DNA of 64,000 nt from Sphingobacterium gobiense. GTDB lineage: Bacteria > Bacteroidota > Bacteroidia > Sphingobacteriales > Sphingobacteriaceae. Positions within the stretch are counted from its first letter, which is position 1, and every line of letters starts with the position of its first letter. Location of the stretch: the NCBI RefSeq assembly GCF_002980575.1, contig NZ_PVBS01000004.1, positions 62,001-126,000 of the forward strand, read 5' to 3'. This document shows, in pieces, positions 34,073-41,809 of this stretch. The position numbers and the translations under genes are program-made. Below the pieces are notes generated by a model. The model saw nothing but the letters and a program-made list of their open reading frames with translations. It was not told where the DNA came from and did not search any database.

Positions 34073-35232
34073 GAAAAATCTGTGTTGTTACAGCTACGAG
34101 AGCTGAATATGGTCTACTAAAACCACTGATGGGATATCTCTTTGAAAGCGAGCGATTCGAGTTACAAACCTTGGTCACAGGTGCTCACCTTTCTCCCGAG
34201 TTCGGATTGACGTATAGATTCTTAGAGGAAGACGGATTTCAAATAGATGAGAAAGTTGAAATGCTGCTGTCAGCAGATACGCCAACGGGCATTGTAAAAT
34301 CGATGGGATTAGGAATGATTGGTTATGCGGAAGCTTTCTCCAGGTTGTCTCCCGACGCTGTCATTATTTTAGGTGATCGATATGAGATGTTGTCTGTCGC
34401 CTCCGCAGCTACTATTTTCAATATCCCGATTATTCATTTGCATGGAGGAGAGATTACAGAAGGAGCGTATGACGATGCGATAAGGCATGCGATAAGCAAG
34501 CTAAGCGCGTTACACTTCGCCTCGACAGAAGGATATAGAAAGAGGGTAATCCAGATGGGCGAACAACCAGAACAGGTTTATAATGTTGGAGCTATAGGAC
34601 TTGATAACATATCAGGCGCGTCATTATTTTCCAGAGAGGAGCTCGAAGCCAACTTGGGGATTCGATTTAAAAAGTATAATTATCAAGTTACTTTCCATCC
34701 AGAAACGTTATCGGACTTGTCTTCTGAAGAACAATTCCGTGTCTTGTTAGAAGCTGTTGAGGAACAGGCAGACAGTTATTTTATTTTCACGAAGGCAAAT
34801 GCCGATACAGACGGACGTGTTATCAATCAAATGATCGATGATTATGTGGCTAAAAATCCTGATAAGGCGTCCGCCCATAGTTCCCTTGGTAGTTTACGCT
34901 TCTTATCTGTTGTTAATATTTGTGACGCCATAATAGGAAATAGCTCCAGCGGCATAATTGAAGCACCCTCATTGAAAACGCCTACGATTAATATAGGCGA
35001 TCGTCAGCGTGGGCGGATACAGGCAGAAAGTGTGTTGAATTGTAATGTGGAAAAAGAAGCGATAATGTTTGCTTTCGATAAAGTGAAAGACGCCTCATTC
35101 CAGGCATCCATAAGAGAGGTCGTTAATCCGTACGGCGACGGAAACACCGTGGAGAAGATAGGAAGGGTGCTTACAAGCATTGATTTAAATAAGTTGCGAA
35201 CCAAGAAATTTTACAATATAAGTATATCATAA
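34069..35232 (+). CDS. legG: Hydrolysing UDP-sugar 2-epimerase, LegG/NeuC type
   Basis: A 387-residue epimerase of the hydrolysing class. Motifs are VVTATRAEYGLLKPLMGYL (residues 5-23), GDRYEMLSVASAAT, HLHGGEITEGAYDDAIRHA, VGAIGLDNI, VTFHPETLS, IIGNSSSGIIEAPS and NIGDRQRGR. These are the NeuC/LegG signature. It inverts C2 and removes the nucleotide, giving the free sugar condensed by LegI. Overlap by ATGA with legI and by one base with the next gene shows a single coupled unit. Confidence 0.92.
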   Translation: MRKICVVTATRAEYGLLKPLMGYLFESERFELQTLVTGAHLSPEFGLTYRFLEEDGFQIDEKVEMLLSADTPTGIVKSMGLGMIGYAEAFSRLSPDAVIILGDRYEMLSVASAATIFNIPIIHLHGGEITEGAYDDAIRHAISKLSALHFASTEGYRKRVIQMGEQPEQVYNVGAIGLDNISGASLFSREELEANLGIRFKKYNYQVTFHPETLSDLSSEEQFRVLLEAVEEQADSYFIFTKANADTDGRVINQMIDDYVAKNPDKASAHSSLGSLRFLSVVNICDAIIGNSSSGIIEAPSLKTPTINIGDRQRGRIQAESVLNCNVEKEAIMFAFDKVKDASFQASIREVVNPYGDGNTVEKIGRVLTSIDLNKLRTKKFYNISIS

Positions 35233-36281
35233 TGAATATTGTTGAAAAGCATACTATAGATCGATCGGAATCTGTACGCGATGCACTAATTAAGCTGGAT
35301 CAGCTAGCTTCTGATGCTATTTTATTTGTTGTTGACGATCAAAATAAATTGTTAGGGTCGTTGACCGATGGGGATTTACGAAGAGGATTTATTAAAGGAC
35401 TTGATTTTGATCATGGACTGTTGGATTTTATTCAACCTTGTCCAAAATATATTCTGGACAAGGAATATAGCTTAGATGCATTGGAAACATTGCGGGCGAA
35501 TAACTTTAAAATTGTTCCTATATTAAACGAGCATGATGTTATCGTAGACATCCTAAATTTTAGGACAAAGTCAACGTTAATACCCGCTGATGCGGTTTTG
35601 ATGGCTGGAGGAGAAGGCAAAAGACTACGGCCTTTGACGGAAAAAACGCCTAAACCTTTGCTAAAGGTCGGTGAAAAGCCTATAATTGAGTACAATATAG
35701 ATCGATTACAAAAGGTCGGAATAAAAAATATCAACTTAAGTATTAATTATTTAGGAGACCAGCTGGTAGACTATTTCGGTGACGGCGCTGATAGAAATTT
35801 AAATATCAAGTATGTACGGGAGAATAAACCTCTAGGTACAATTGGATCGATTCTTTTAGTAGAAGATTTTGAACATGAGGATGTGATTGTCATGAATAGT
35901 GATTTGTTGACGAATATCGATTATGCTGATTTCTTCAAAACATTTAAGAATTCCGACGCTGATATGGCAGTAGCTGCAACCTCTTATCATGTAGATGTTC
36001 CTTATGCAGTATTAGAGGTAGACGATCATAATAGTGTTAAATCGCTGAAGGAAAAACCTCGTTACATTTATTATTCGAATGCTGGGATTTATATTTTGAA
36101 GCGTGATTTATTGAAGATGATTCCTGAAGATCAATTTTTTGATATTACAGATTTGATGGATCGGGCTATTGAAATGAATTTAAAACTCGTAACTTATCCG
36201 ATAAATGGCTATTGGTTAGATATTGGAAAGCACGAGGATTTTGAGAAGGCACAAGAGGATATTAAACATATAAAATTATGA
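35232..36281 (+). CDS. ptmE: CBS-domain sugar-1-phosphate nucleotidyltransferase, PtmE type
   Basis: A 349-residue two-domain protein. Residues 1-115 hold two CBS motifs (DAILFVVDDQNKLLGSLTDG and IVPILNEHDVIVDI). Residues 118-349 are a nucleotidyltransferase opening with VLMAGGEGKRLRPLT, then EKTPKPLLKVGEKPIIEYN, VMNSDLLTN, LKEKPRYIYYSNAGIYI and GYWLDIGKHEDFE. This arrangement is that of PtmE, which in Campylobacter makes GDP-glucosamine for the GDP-based legionaminic route. Its presence suggests that the pathway here may also use GDP-sugars, but the nucleotide is not readable from sequence. Confidence 0.88.
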   Translation: MNIVEKHTIDRSESVRDALIKLDQLASDAILFVVDDQNKLLGSLTDGDLRRGFIKGLDFDHGLLDFIQPCPKYILDKEYSLDALETLRANNFKIVPILNEHDVIVDILNFRTKSTLIPADAVLMAGGEGKRLRPLTEKTPKPLLKVGEKPIIEYNIDRLQKVGIKNINLSINYLGDQLVDYFGDGADRNLNIKYVRENKPLGTIGSILLVEDFEHEDVIVMNSDLLTNIDYADFFKTFKNSDADMAVAATSYHVDVPYAVLEVDDHNSVKSLKEKPRYIYYSNAGIYILKRDLLKMIPEDQFFDITDLMDRAIEMNLKLVTYPINGYWLDIGKHEDFEKAQEDIKHIKL

Positions 36282-36443
36282 AATTAGAAGCGAAGCTAGC
36301 ACTAGTGATTTTTAATATCTTCGTGTTTTTACTTTGAGAGGAGAATCTTCAAGTAACAATCGATAGAGAGAGAAGAAATTTATTTTATATCATAGTTTCT
36401 TCTAGAAATATTCTGAAAAACTTTTTAATAAAAATAAAAAAAT

Positions 36444-37136
36444 ATGTTAGCCATTATTCCTGCGAGAGGTGGTTCGAAAGGACTTCCTGGAAAGAATATA
36501 AGACCCTTATGTGGGAAACCTCTTATTGCTTATACTATTGAAGCTGCGGCAAAAAGTAAGTATATAACAGATGTTTTTGTATCGACCGATTCGCAGGAAA
36601 TAGCAGAAATCGCAACCGAATGGGGGGGATGGGTTCCGGAATTGAGACCTAACAGGCTTGCAAGCGATACCGCTAAATCTATAGATGTTATAATTTATAC
36701 TATCTCGCTTTTAAGTGAGAAATTTGGTAAAAAATATGACAGTGTCGTCATCCTGCAACCCACAAGCCCGTTACGAACTGAATGCCATATTGACGAATCT
36801 ATAGAACTGTTTCACAGAAAGAGGGCGGATTCAGTTATAAGCTATACGGAGATGGAGCATCCGATTTTTTGGAGTAAATATATAGATGAGGAACTTCGGT
36901 TTATTGATGTATTTCATAATAGTATGATGAGTAATAGACAAGAATATAAAAAGACATATTTACCAAATGGAGCAATTTATGTTGTTAGTACAAAACAGAT
37001 CGAAACTGAAAATTTGTATTCAAAAAAATCCTTTGCGTATGTCATGCCGAGAGGTGCTTCTATTGATATAGATTCGGATATTGATTTTAAATTAGCAGAA
37101 CTGCTTTTTTTAATGCAAAAAAATGAAAGTTTATAA
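36444..37136 (+). CDS. legF: CMP-nonulosonate (legionaminate) cytidylyltransferase
   Basis: A 230-residue NeuA-type enzyme. IPARGGSKGLPGKNIRPL (residues 4-21) and KPLIAYTIEAA form the CTP site, VSTDSQEIAEI and LQPTSPLRTECHIDE follow, and IDIDSDIDFKLAEL closes the metal-binding part. It activates the nonulosonic acid as CMP-sugar, the donor for the transferase. It is separated from ptmE by 162 bases of very AT-rich sequence in which I see no gene or clear promoter. It overlaps the next membrane protein by 14 bases. Confidence 0.92.
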   Translation: MLAIIPARGGSKGLPGKNIRPLCGKPLIAYTIEAAAKSKYITDVFVSTDSQEIAEIATEWGGWVPELRPNRLASDTAKSIDVIIYTISLLSEKFGKKYDSVVILQPTSPLRTECHIDESIELFHRKRADSVISYTEMEHPIFWSKYIDEELRFIDVFHNSMMSNRQEYKKTYLPNGAIYVVSTKQIETENLYSKKSFAYVMPRGASIDIDSDIDFKLAELLFLMQKNESL

Positions 37137-38145
37137 TGTAATCTTTATATTCTATTTTGCTTTTTGCTTTTTATTCCTCAATATATGGGGAATAGACGCT
37201 ATTGAAGAAAGAATAGACTTTGATTTTTTTGCTGATTCGGAAACCTATATGATGCTTTTTAGGGCTGATTTGAGTTTGTCAGAGCTACGAAATCTAAATT
37301 TTAATTTGCTAGGCCCATTATCCGTTTTAAAGCTGTTAAATGGTAACTACTATTTGGTTTTTTTTCTGAACATGTTTGTTTTTTATACTGCATTTAAGAA
37401 AATTATATCTAATTACAACATAAATGGAACGAAATTTTTGTGTCTTTTGATTGTATCCCCATTAATGATAGGAAGTGTTATTGGAATTAATAAGGAAATT
37501 TTTTCATTTCTAGTTCTGGCTCTTTTATTACAGTATAATAGTACTAGAAAAACTAAATACCTTTTATGGGGGGTATTGTTGTCATTTCTTGTGCGATGGC
37601 AGCTTTGTGTTGTATCTATTATTTTTGCTCTTGCTACTATGTCTATTAATCCTTTTCGGAAAAGAAGGTTTCTGACACTGTTTGTTCTAATTGCTTCCAT
37701 TTCAATAATTTATCCGTTGAATTTGTCCAGTTTTTCTTATGTCGATGATGTTGCTACTCTTGGAGCAGAGAACGCAACCGAAGGATCAGGCCTTTTTTCC
37801 GTTCTCATACAGATTCAAAATCAAATTTTTGGATATGTCATAGCGTTTATACCAAAAGCATTGTTTTTATTCGGCGGGTTAATATTTAGATTCAATAAGG
37901 TTTTTGATACTTCTGATCTATATAACAATCTGTTTGTATTCTCCCAAAGTCTATTTAATATGTTTCTTTTGTATCATGCTGTGAGAAAAAAGGAATGGCT
38001 AAGAAATGATTTTATATACTTTGGATTTATTTACTTAGTGATATTTTGTATCTCTCCAATATTCGCGCCGAGATATTTATTCCCAGTATCCATCTTATTT
38101 GCATGCCACTTATCAGAAGTTTCGAAAAAAAAGAATTATGAATAA
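37123..38145 (+). CDS. wzy: Multi-spanning membrane protein, putative Wzy polymerase
   Basis: A 340-residue hydrophobic protein with roughly nine to ten membrane helices, starting with a signal-anchor-like VIFIFYFAFCFLFLNIW. It has larger polar loops, including DFFADSETYMMLFRAD near the N-terminus, which resembles EpsG-like polymerases. The order of a polytopic protein, a transferase and a Wzx flippase is usual for Wzx/Wzy clusters, and no other polymerase candidate is present in region 4. No sequence motif proves the function, as Wzy proteins share little similarity. The gene is markedly AT-rich and overlaps both neighbours. Confidence 0.6.
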   Translation: MKVYNVIFIFYFAFCFLFLNIWGIDAIEERIDFDFFADSETYMMLFRADLSLSELRNLNFNLLGPLSVLKLLNGNYYLVFFLNMFVFYTAFKKIISNYNINGTKFLCLLIVSPLMIGSVIGINKEIFSFLVLALLLQYNSTRKTKYLLWGVLLSFLVRWQLCVVSIIFALATMSINPFRKRRFLTLFVLIASISIIYPLNLSSFSYVDDVATLGAENATEGSGLFSVLIQIQNQIFGYVIAFIPKALFLFGGLIFRFNKVFDTSDLYNNLFVFSQSLFNMFLLYHAVRKKEWLRNDFIYFGFIYLVIFCISPIFAPRYLFPVSILFACHLSEVSKKKNYE

Positions 38146-39157
38146 TCTCTTTGTTGTTGCATCGCCATTTCAGACTTTAAGTGCTTTTGAAGCGATAAAT
38201 CGATTTTCCCAAAGTCACGAGGAAAAATCTTGTATGGTGATTTATTTTGGTGAAAATAGAAATCAAAATGAACAAATAAAAAGTGTGATTGAACTTCTCC
38301 ATCAAGCCTTTGATGTTGATTATTTATTTATAGAGTATAGAAATTCGTGGGGTTATTTTCTGAGCAAGTTGAAAATTATAAAAAAACTAAGCAAATTGGA
38401 AATAAAAAATTTATTCGTAGGACATCTTAGAGAATATTCTAATAGACTATTTATCACTAATATTAATTTTCAAAACCTATATTCGTTGGACGATGGGGCT
38501 GCTACTCTGACACTTGATAAGGAAATTAGTTCCAAAAATTATTTTATTGACTGCCACCCTCTTTTCAATATTGGCACCTTGATAAAAAAAATGGTTTGTA
38601 GTGGATATGGACTGGCAGATAGAAAAAAGGTTGAAGTTAATTGGTTTTCAATGTTTTCCTTTTCCCCGAAGAACCGGAATGATTTGATTCAGCACTCATT
38701 TGAATTATTACAATCTTTTAGAACCAATGTAACTAAGCAAAATGAAGAGATTGTTTATTTTGTAGGAGCCAATCTTGTGAATGCTGGTGTTTTAAAAAGT
38801 GTGATTGTTTATCAAGAAATGTTAACTGAGGTTTTCGGCAGTATTAATTCGTCTAAAAGAATTATATACTTGCCTCATCGGTTTGAAGACGTCAGTGAGT
38901 TAAGTGAATTATTTAACCAATTTAATATCTCTGTTTTAAAGCTCACAGATATTATAGAGATTTTTTGTGTAAAAAACGGTGTTATTCCTACAGATATTAT
39001 ATCATTTTATTCTACAGCGTTGTTTTCTTTAAAAAAAATTTTTCCAGAAACCAACGTTTCTTATAAAAAGATTCCGATTGAGTATGTTGAGACCCCTTTT
39101 AAGAAGGGGGTAGATACAATACAATCCTATTATAATACGTTTTTTAAGAGCATTTAA
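38138..39157 (+). CDS. Candidate nonulosonate (sialyl-type) transferase, GT52/GT38-like
   Basis: Start at ATG 38138 (MNNLFVVASPFQ), overlapping the previous stop. The 339-residue protein is soluble. It shows the motif order of bacterial sialyl/polysialyltransferases of GT52/GT38: an N-terminal FVVASPFQTLSAFEAI, the D/E-D/E-G motif as SLDDGAAT (Asp118-Asp119-Gly120), a PHR version of the HP motif (Pro246-His247) in IIYLPHRFEDVSEL, and a Ser/Thr motif FYSTAL (Ser292-Thr293). It lies directly after the CMP-nonulosonate pathway. Transfer of the legionaminic-type acid from CMP is therefore the natural inference. Overall similarity to known enzymes cannot be measured here. Confidence 0.6.
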   Translation: MNNLFVVASPFQTLSAFEAINRFSQSHEEKSCMVIYFGENRNQNEQIKSVIELLHQAFDVDYLFIEYRNSWGYFLSKLKIIKKLSKLEIKNLFVGHLREYSNRLFITNINFQNLYSLDDGAATLTLDKEISSKNYFIDCHPLFNIGTLIKKMVCSGYGLADRKKVEVNWFSMFSFSPKNRNDLIQHSFELLQSFRTNVTKQNEEIVYFVGANLVNAGVLKSVIVYQEMLTEVFGSINSSKRIIYLPHRFEDVSELSELFNQFNISVLKLTDIIEIFCVKNGVIPTDIISFYSTALFSLKKIFPETNVSYKKIPIEYVETPFKKGVDTIQSYYNTFFKSI

Positions 39158-39162
39158 TTATT

Positions 39163-40416
39163 ATGCTTAAAGTAATAACTTCAAGTCGATTGTTTAAATC
39201 AGTTGCTGTTTATACAGTGATTAATTTTTTAAATAAGGTATTTCCATTTTTATTGTTACCATTGTTTACGCGAGAACTTTCATTGAATGACTATGGTATT
39301 TATTCATTAGTTAAAGCTCTGACTAATGTGCTAATTCCCGTTATCGGATTCAATGTGTCGGAAGCAGTCATTCGTAATTTTTACAATTTCGAAAGAAAGC
39401 AATTTGGTAATTTTATTACGTCAGCGTTATTCATTATGACGTTAATATGTACTTTTTGTTTGATTCTAGTTTTTTTCATACCTCAAGATATTTTTGAACG
39501 GATGTTTGACCTTAAGAGTAACTATATACTTATAGCAATGCTAATTAGTTATTTCACGGCGATAAATAATATCGAAAGAGGACTATTAAGGTGTGAAAAT
39601 CGGAATAAAGTTTTTGCAATATTAGTGCTTTCACAAACAATAACATTTTTTATATCCGTTCTCATTCTAAATTATACTAATCTACTTAGTCTTCAAAATA
39701 TAGTTTTAATGGAATTAATTTCATTCTCTCTATTTGGCTTTATTAGTCTTGGTCTTCTAAAGAAAAAATATAATTTAGGAGTCTTGCCCAATTGGGTATT
39801 TATAAAATCTATCCTTTCTTATTCTTTCCCTCTTGTTTTGAATAGTTTATTGGCTTATTTGTTCGCGTTATCTGATCGTTTTTTAATAAGTAATAGGATT
39901 GATAATTCTGCAGTGGCTTTGTATTCTGCAACATTTCAAATAGTGTCGATTTTGCAAATATTAGCGGTTTCCTTTAATGGAGCTTGGGTCCCGTATGTTT
40001 TCAAATATTTAGCCGATGAAAATGTGAACACTCTCGCTTTGAATAAAAAACGATATAGTCTGATGATAGGCTTTTTATTGATAGGAATATTATATTATTT
40101 TTTGTTGAGTCGTTACTTGGTTAAAATCTTGGGGAATAAATATGAAGGGAGTGACTCGCTTATAATTTGGATGATATTAAGTAATATTTTACAGGCCTTC
40201 TATTGGATATATTCTCCAATTATTCAATTTTTTAAAAAGAATTGGTTATTAGTTTACTCTTCGTTACCAGCTGTTATTTTTAGTTTGATTATGAATTTTG
40301 CCTACCTAAGTGATAAAGGAATAGTTTTTGCAGCTCAAGTTAATACAGTGTCTTGGCTTATTATATTTTCTATAACATTTTTTAGTTCTAATTATCTTTT
40401 TAATAAAAGAATATGA
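39163..40416 (+). CDS. wzx: Polysaccharide flippase Wzx
   Basis: A 417-residue membrane protein with about twelve helices of the MATE-like Wzx/RfbX family. The N-terminus VAVYTVINFLNKVFPFLLLP and the following LFTRELSLNDYGIYSLVKAL are typical (helix, then LxxYGxxxL-type motif). Later segments SYSFPLVLNSLLAYLFALSD and YSATFQIVSILQILA fit the second half. It would flip the undecaprenyl-linked repeat unit across the cytoplasmic membrane. AT-rich, and overlapping the next gene by four bases. Confidence 0.88.
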   Translation: MLKVITSSRLFKSVAVYTVINFLNKVFPFLLLPLFTRELSLNDYGIYSLVKALTNVLIPVIGFNVSEAVIRNFYNFERKQFGNFITSALFIMTLICTFCLILVFFIPQDIFERMFDLKSNYILIAMLISYFTAINNIERGLLRCENRNKVFAILVLSQTITFFISVLILNYTNLLSLQNIVLMELISFSLFGFISLGLLKKKYNLGVLPNWVFIKSILSYSFPLVLNSLLAYLFALSDRFLISNRIDNSAVALYSATFQIVSILQILAVSFNGAWVPYVFKYLADENVNTLALNKKRYSLMIGFLLIGILYYFLLSRYLVKILGNKYEGSDSLIIWMILSNILQAFYWIYSPIIQFFKKNWLLVYSSLPAVIFSLIMNFAYLSDKGIVFAAQVNTVSWLIIFSITFFSSNYLFNKRI

Positions 40417-40919
40417 TTCATTCAATTTATCTAAAATATAAGAACCTTAAAGGTTCCCTCTATAGATGGCTAGTGATGCGTAAAGCGAGATCTGTAGGAA
40501 AAGGCTTGAAGGTATGGGGGAGATCTGAACTCAATAATTATACATTTATAGGGGACTTTGTAAATTTCAATGGAATAAAAATTCATGGAATAGGCAAGGT
40601 CGTTATAGGAAATTATTTTCATTCAGGAATTGATTGTCTTTTAATATCTAGCAATCATAATTATAATGGAGAGAAGATACCTTATGATGAGACGCATATT
40701 CCAAAAGATATAACAATAGAAGATTTCGTGTGGATGGGATCAAAAGTGATAGTTTTGGGAGGAGTAACTATTGGTGAAGGTGCAATAATTCAAGCAGGGG
40801 CACTAGTGATAAAAGATGTGCCTCCATATGCAATTGTTGGAGGAAATCCTGCAAAGGTTATCAAAATGAGAGACATTGAAAAATTCGAATCGCTAAAAAA
40901 AATAGGAGCATATCATTAA
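40413..40919 (+). CDS. Hexapeptide-repeat acyltransferase
   Basis: A 168-residue left-handed beta-helix protein. The C-terminal part carries the acetyltransferase signature IEDFVWMGSKVIVLGGVTIG, EGAIIQAGALVIKDVPPYAI and VGGNPAKVIKMR. SSNHNYNGEKIPYDE, with the catalytic His of the maltose/galactoside acetyltransferase type, precedes it. It probably O-acetylates a sugar of the repeat unit. The start overlaps wzx and the next gene starts one base after the stop, so the core genes are translationally coupled. Confidence 0.85.
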   Translation: MIHSIYLKYKNLKGSLYRWLVMRKARSVGKGLKVWGRSELNNYTFIGDFVNFNGIKIHGIGKVVIGNYFHSGIDCLLISSNHNYNGEKIPYDETHIPKDITIEDFVWMGSKVIVLGGVTIGEGAIIQAGALVIKDVPPYAIVGGNPAKVIKMRDIEKFESLKKIGAYH

Positions 40920-40920
40920 A

Positions 40921-41802
40921 ATGGAACATTCTATGCTGAAAACTTTATTAACATTTCTTCTTCTTAATTGGGCAAGTTTGATTTTTTCTCAAACAAAATT
41001 ACTTATCGGAATGGATGATTTGTCGGAGACAACATATACTGAATTGAAAAATAAAAATATAGAAACATTAAAGGTTATCTATGGAGTTGATATATATCCA
41101 AAAGATCCGTTAAAAGCTGATTTGGAGGTTATGAAAGCAGCCATTGTTAAGGCGTTTCCTGATAAAAATGAATATGGATATGGTATGCTTGATTGGGAAG
41201 GAAAAGCATACCATATACTGGCCCATTCTCGGACAGAAACTAAAGCTTTTAAAGATATAAGAGCTGAGTTTATTCGTGCAATTTCTTTCGCTAAAAAACT
41301 TAGGCCTAATGTAAAGTGGGGATTTTTTGAAATTCCTTTTCGTGACGTAAGATTTTCTAATAAAGAGACTAAATTAAAAAGCCATAGTAAAATATTAGAA
41401 TTGCTAAGAGAATGCGACGTTTTATACCCTTCTATGTACGGCTACACTCCTAATTATATTGGTTCACTGAACGACGTTTCTTATGCTATTTCTCTTGCAT
41501 CAGAATTGAACAAGGAAGTATTCCCAATGGTTTGGCATAGATATCAAGGAGATAATAACACTAAAGAGAAAAGGTATTGGTTTGAGGTGATTCCCAAGAA
41601 TCTATTTGTAAATAGAATAAGGGATATTAGGAAAGTTAAATATAACGGGAAACAGGTTGATGGAATTGTATGGTGGGGAAAAGATACCTACTTCTATGAA
41701 AAGAAAAATCGTGTTGTAAGAATGGAGGCTCAAAATATTAATGACTTCAAGACCATATATAATAATTTAGTTAAGGAATATGCAATAGAAATAGTGAAAT
41801 AA
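40921..41802 (+). CDS. Secreted GH56 (hyaluronidase)-like protein
   Basis: A 293-residue protein with a signal peptide (MLKTLLTFLLLNWASLIFSQ; an alternative start is the Met at codon 5). The mature part shows the fingerprint of GH56 hyaluronidases in the right order and spacing. LDWEG (Asp91-Trp92-Glu93) stands at the place of the catalytic DWE of animal hyaluronidases. Then come LRPNVKWGFFEIPF (residues 127-140) and DVLYPSMYGY (166-175). GH56 is mostly known from eukaryotes and rarely from bacteria. Sited in the variable capsule core between an acetyltransferase and a glycosyltransferase, it may trim or release the polymer made here. Activity and substrate are unknown. Confidence 0.6.
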   Translation: MEHSMLKTLLTFLLLNWASLIFSQTKLLIGMDDLSETTYTELKNKNIETLKVIYGVDIYPKDPLKADLEVMKAAIVKAFPDKNEYGYGMLDWEGKAYHILAHSRTETKAFKDIRAEFIRAISFAKKLRPNVKWGFFEIPFRDVRFSNKETKLKSHSKILELLRECDVLYPSMYGYTPNYIGSLNDVSYAISLASELNKEVFPMVWHRYQGDNNTKEKRYWFEVIPKNLFVNRIRDIRKVKYNGKQVDGIVWWGKDTYFYEKKNRVVRMEAQNINDFKTIYNNLVKEYAIEIVK

Positions 41803-41809
41803 ACTATTG

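Noticed and set aside
36282..36443. Possible small gene or degraded ORF in the gap before legF
   Set aside because: All frames have early stops and no start with a plausible ribosome-binding context was found.
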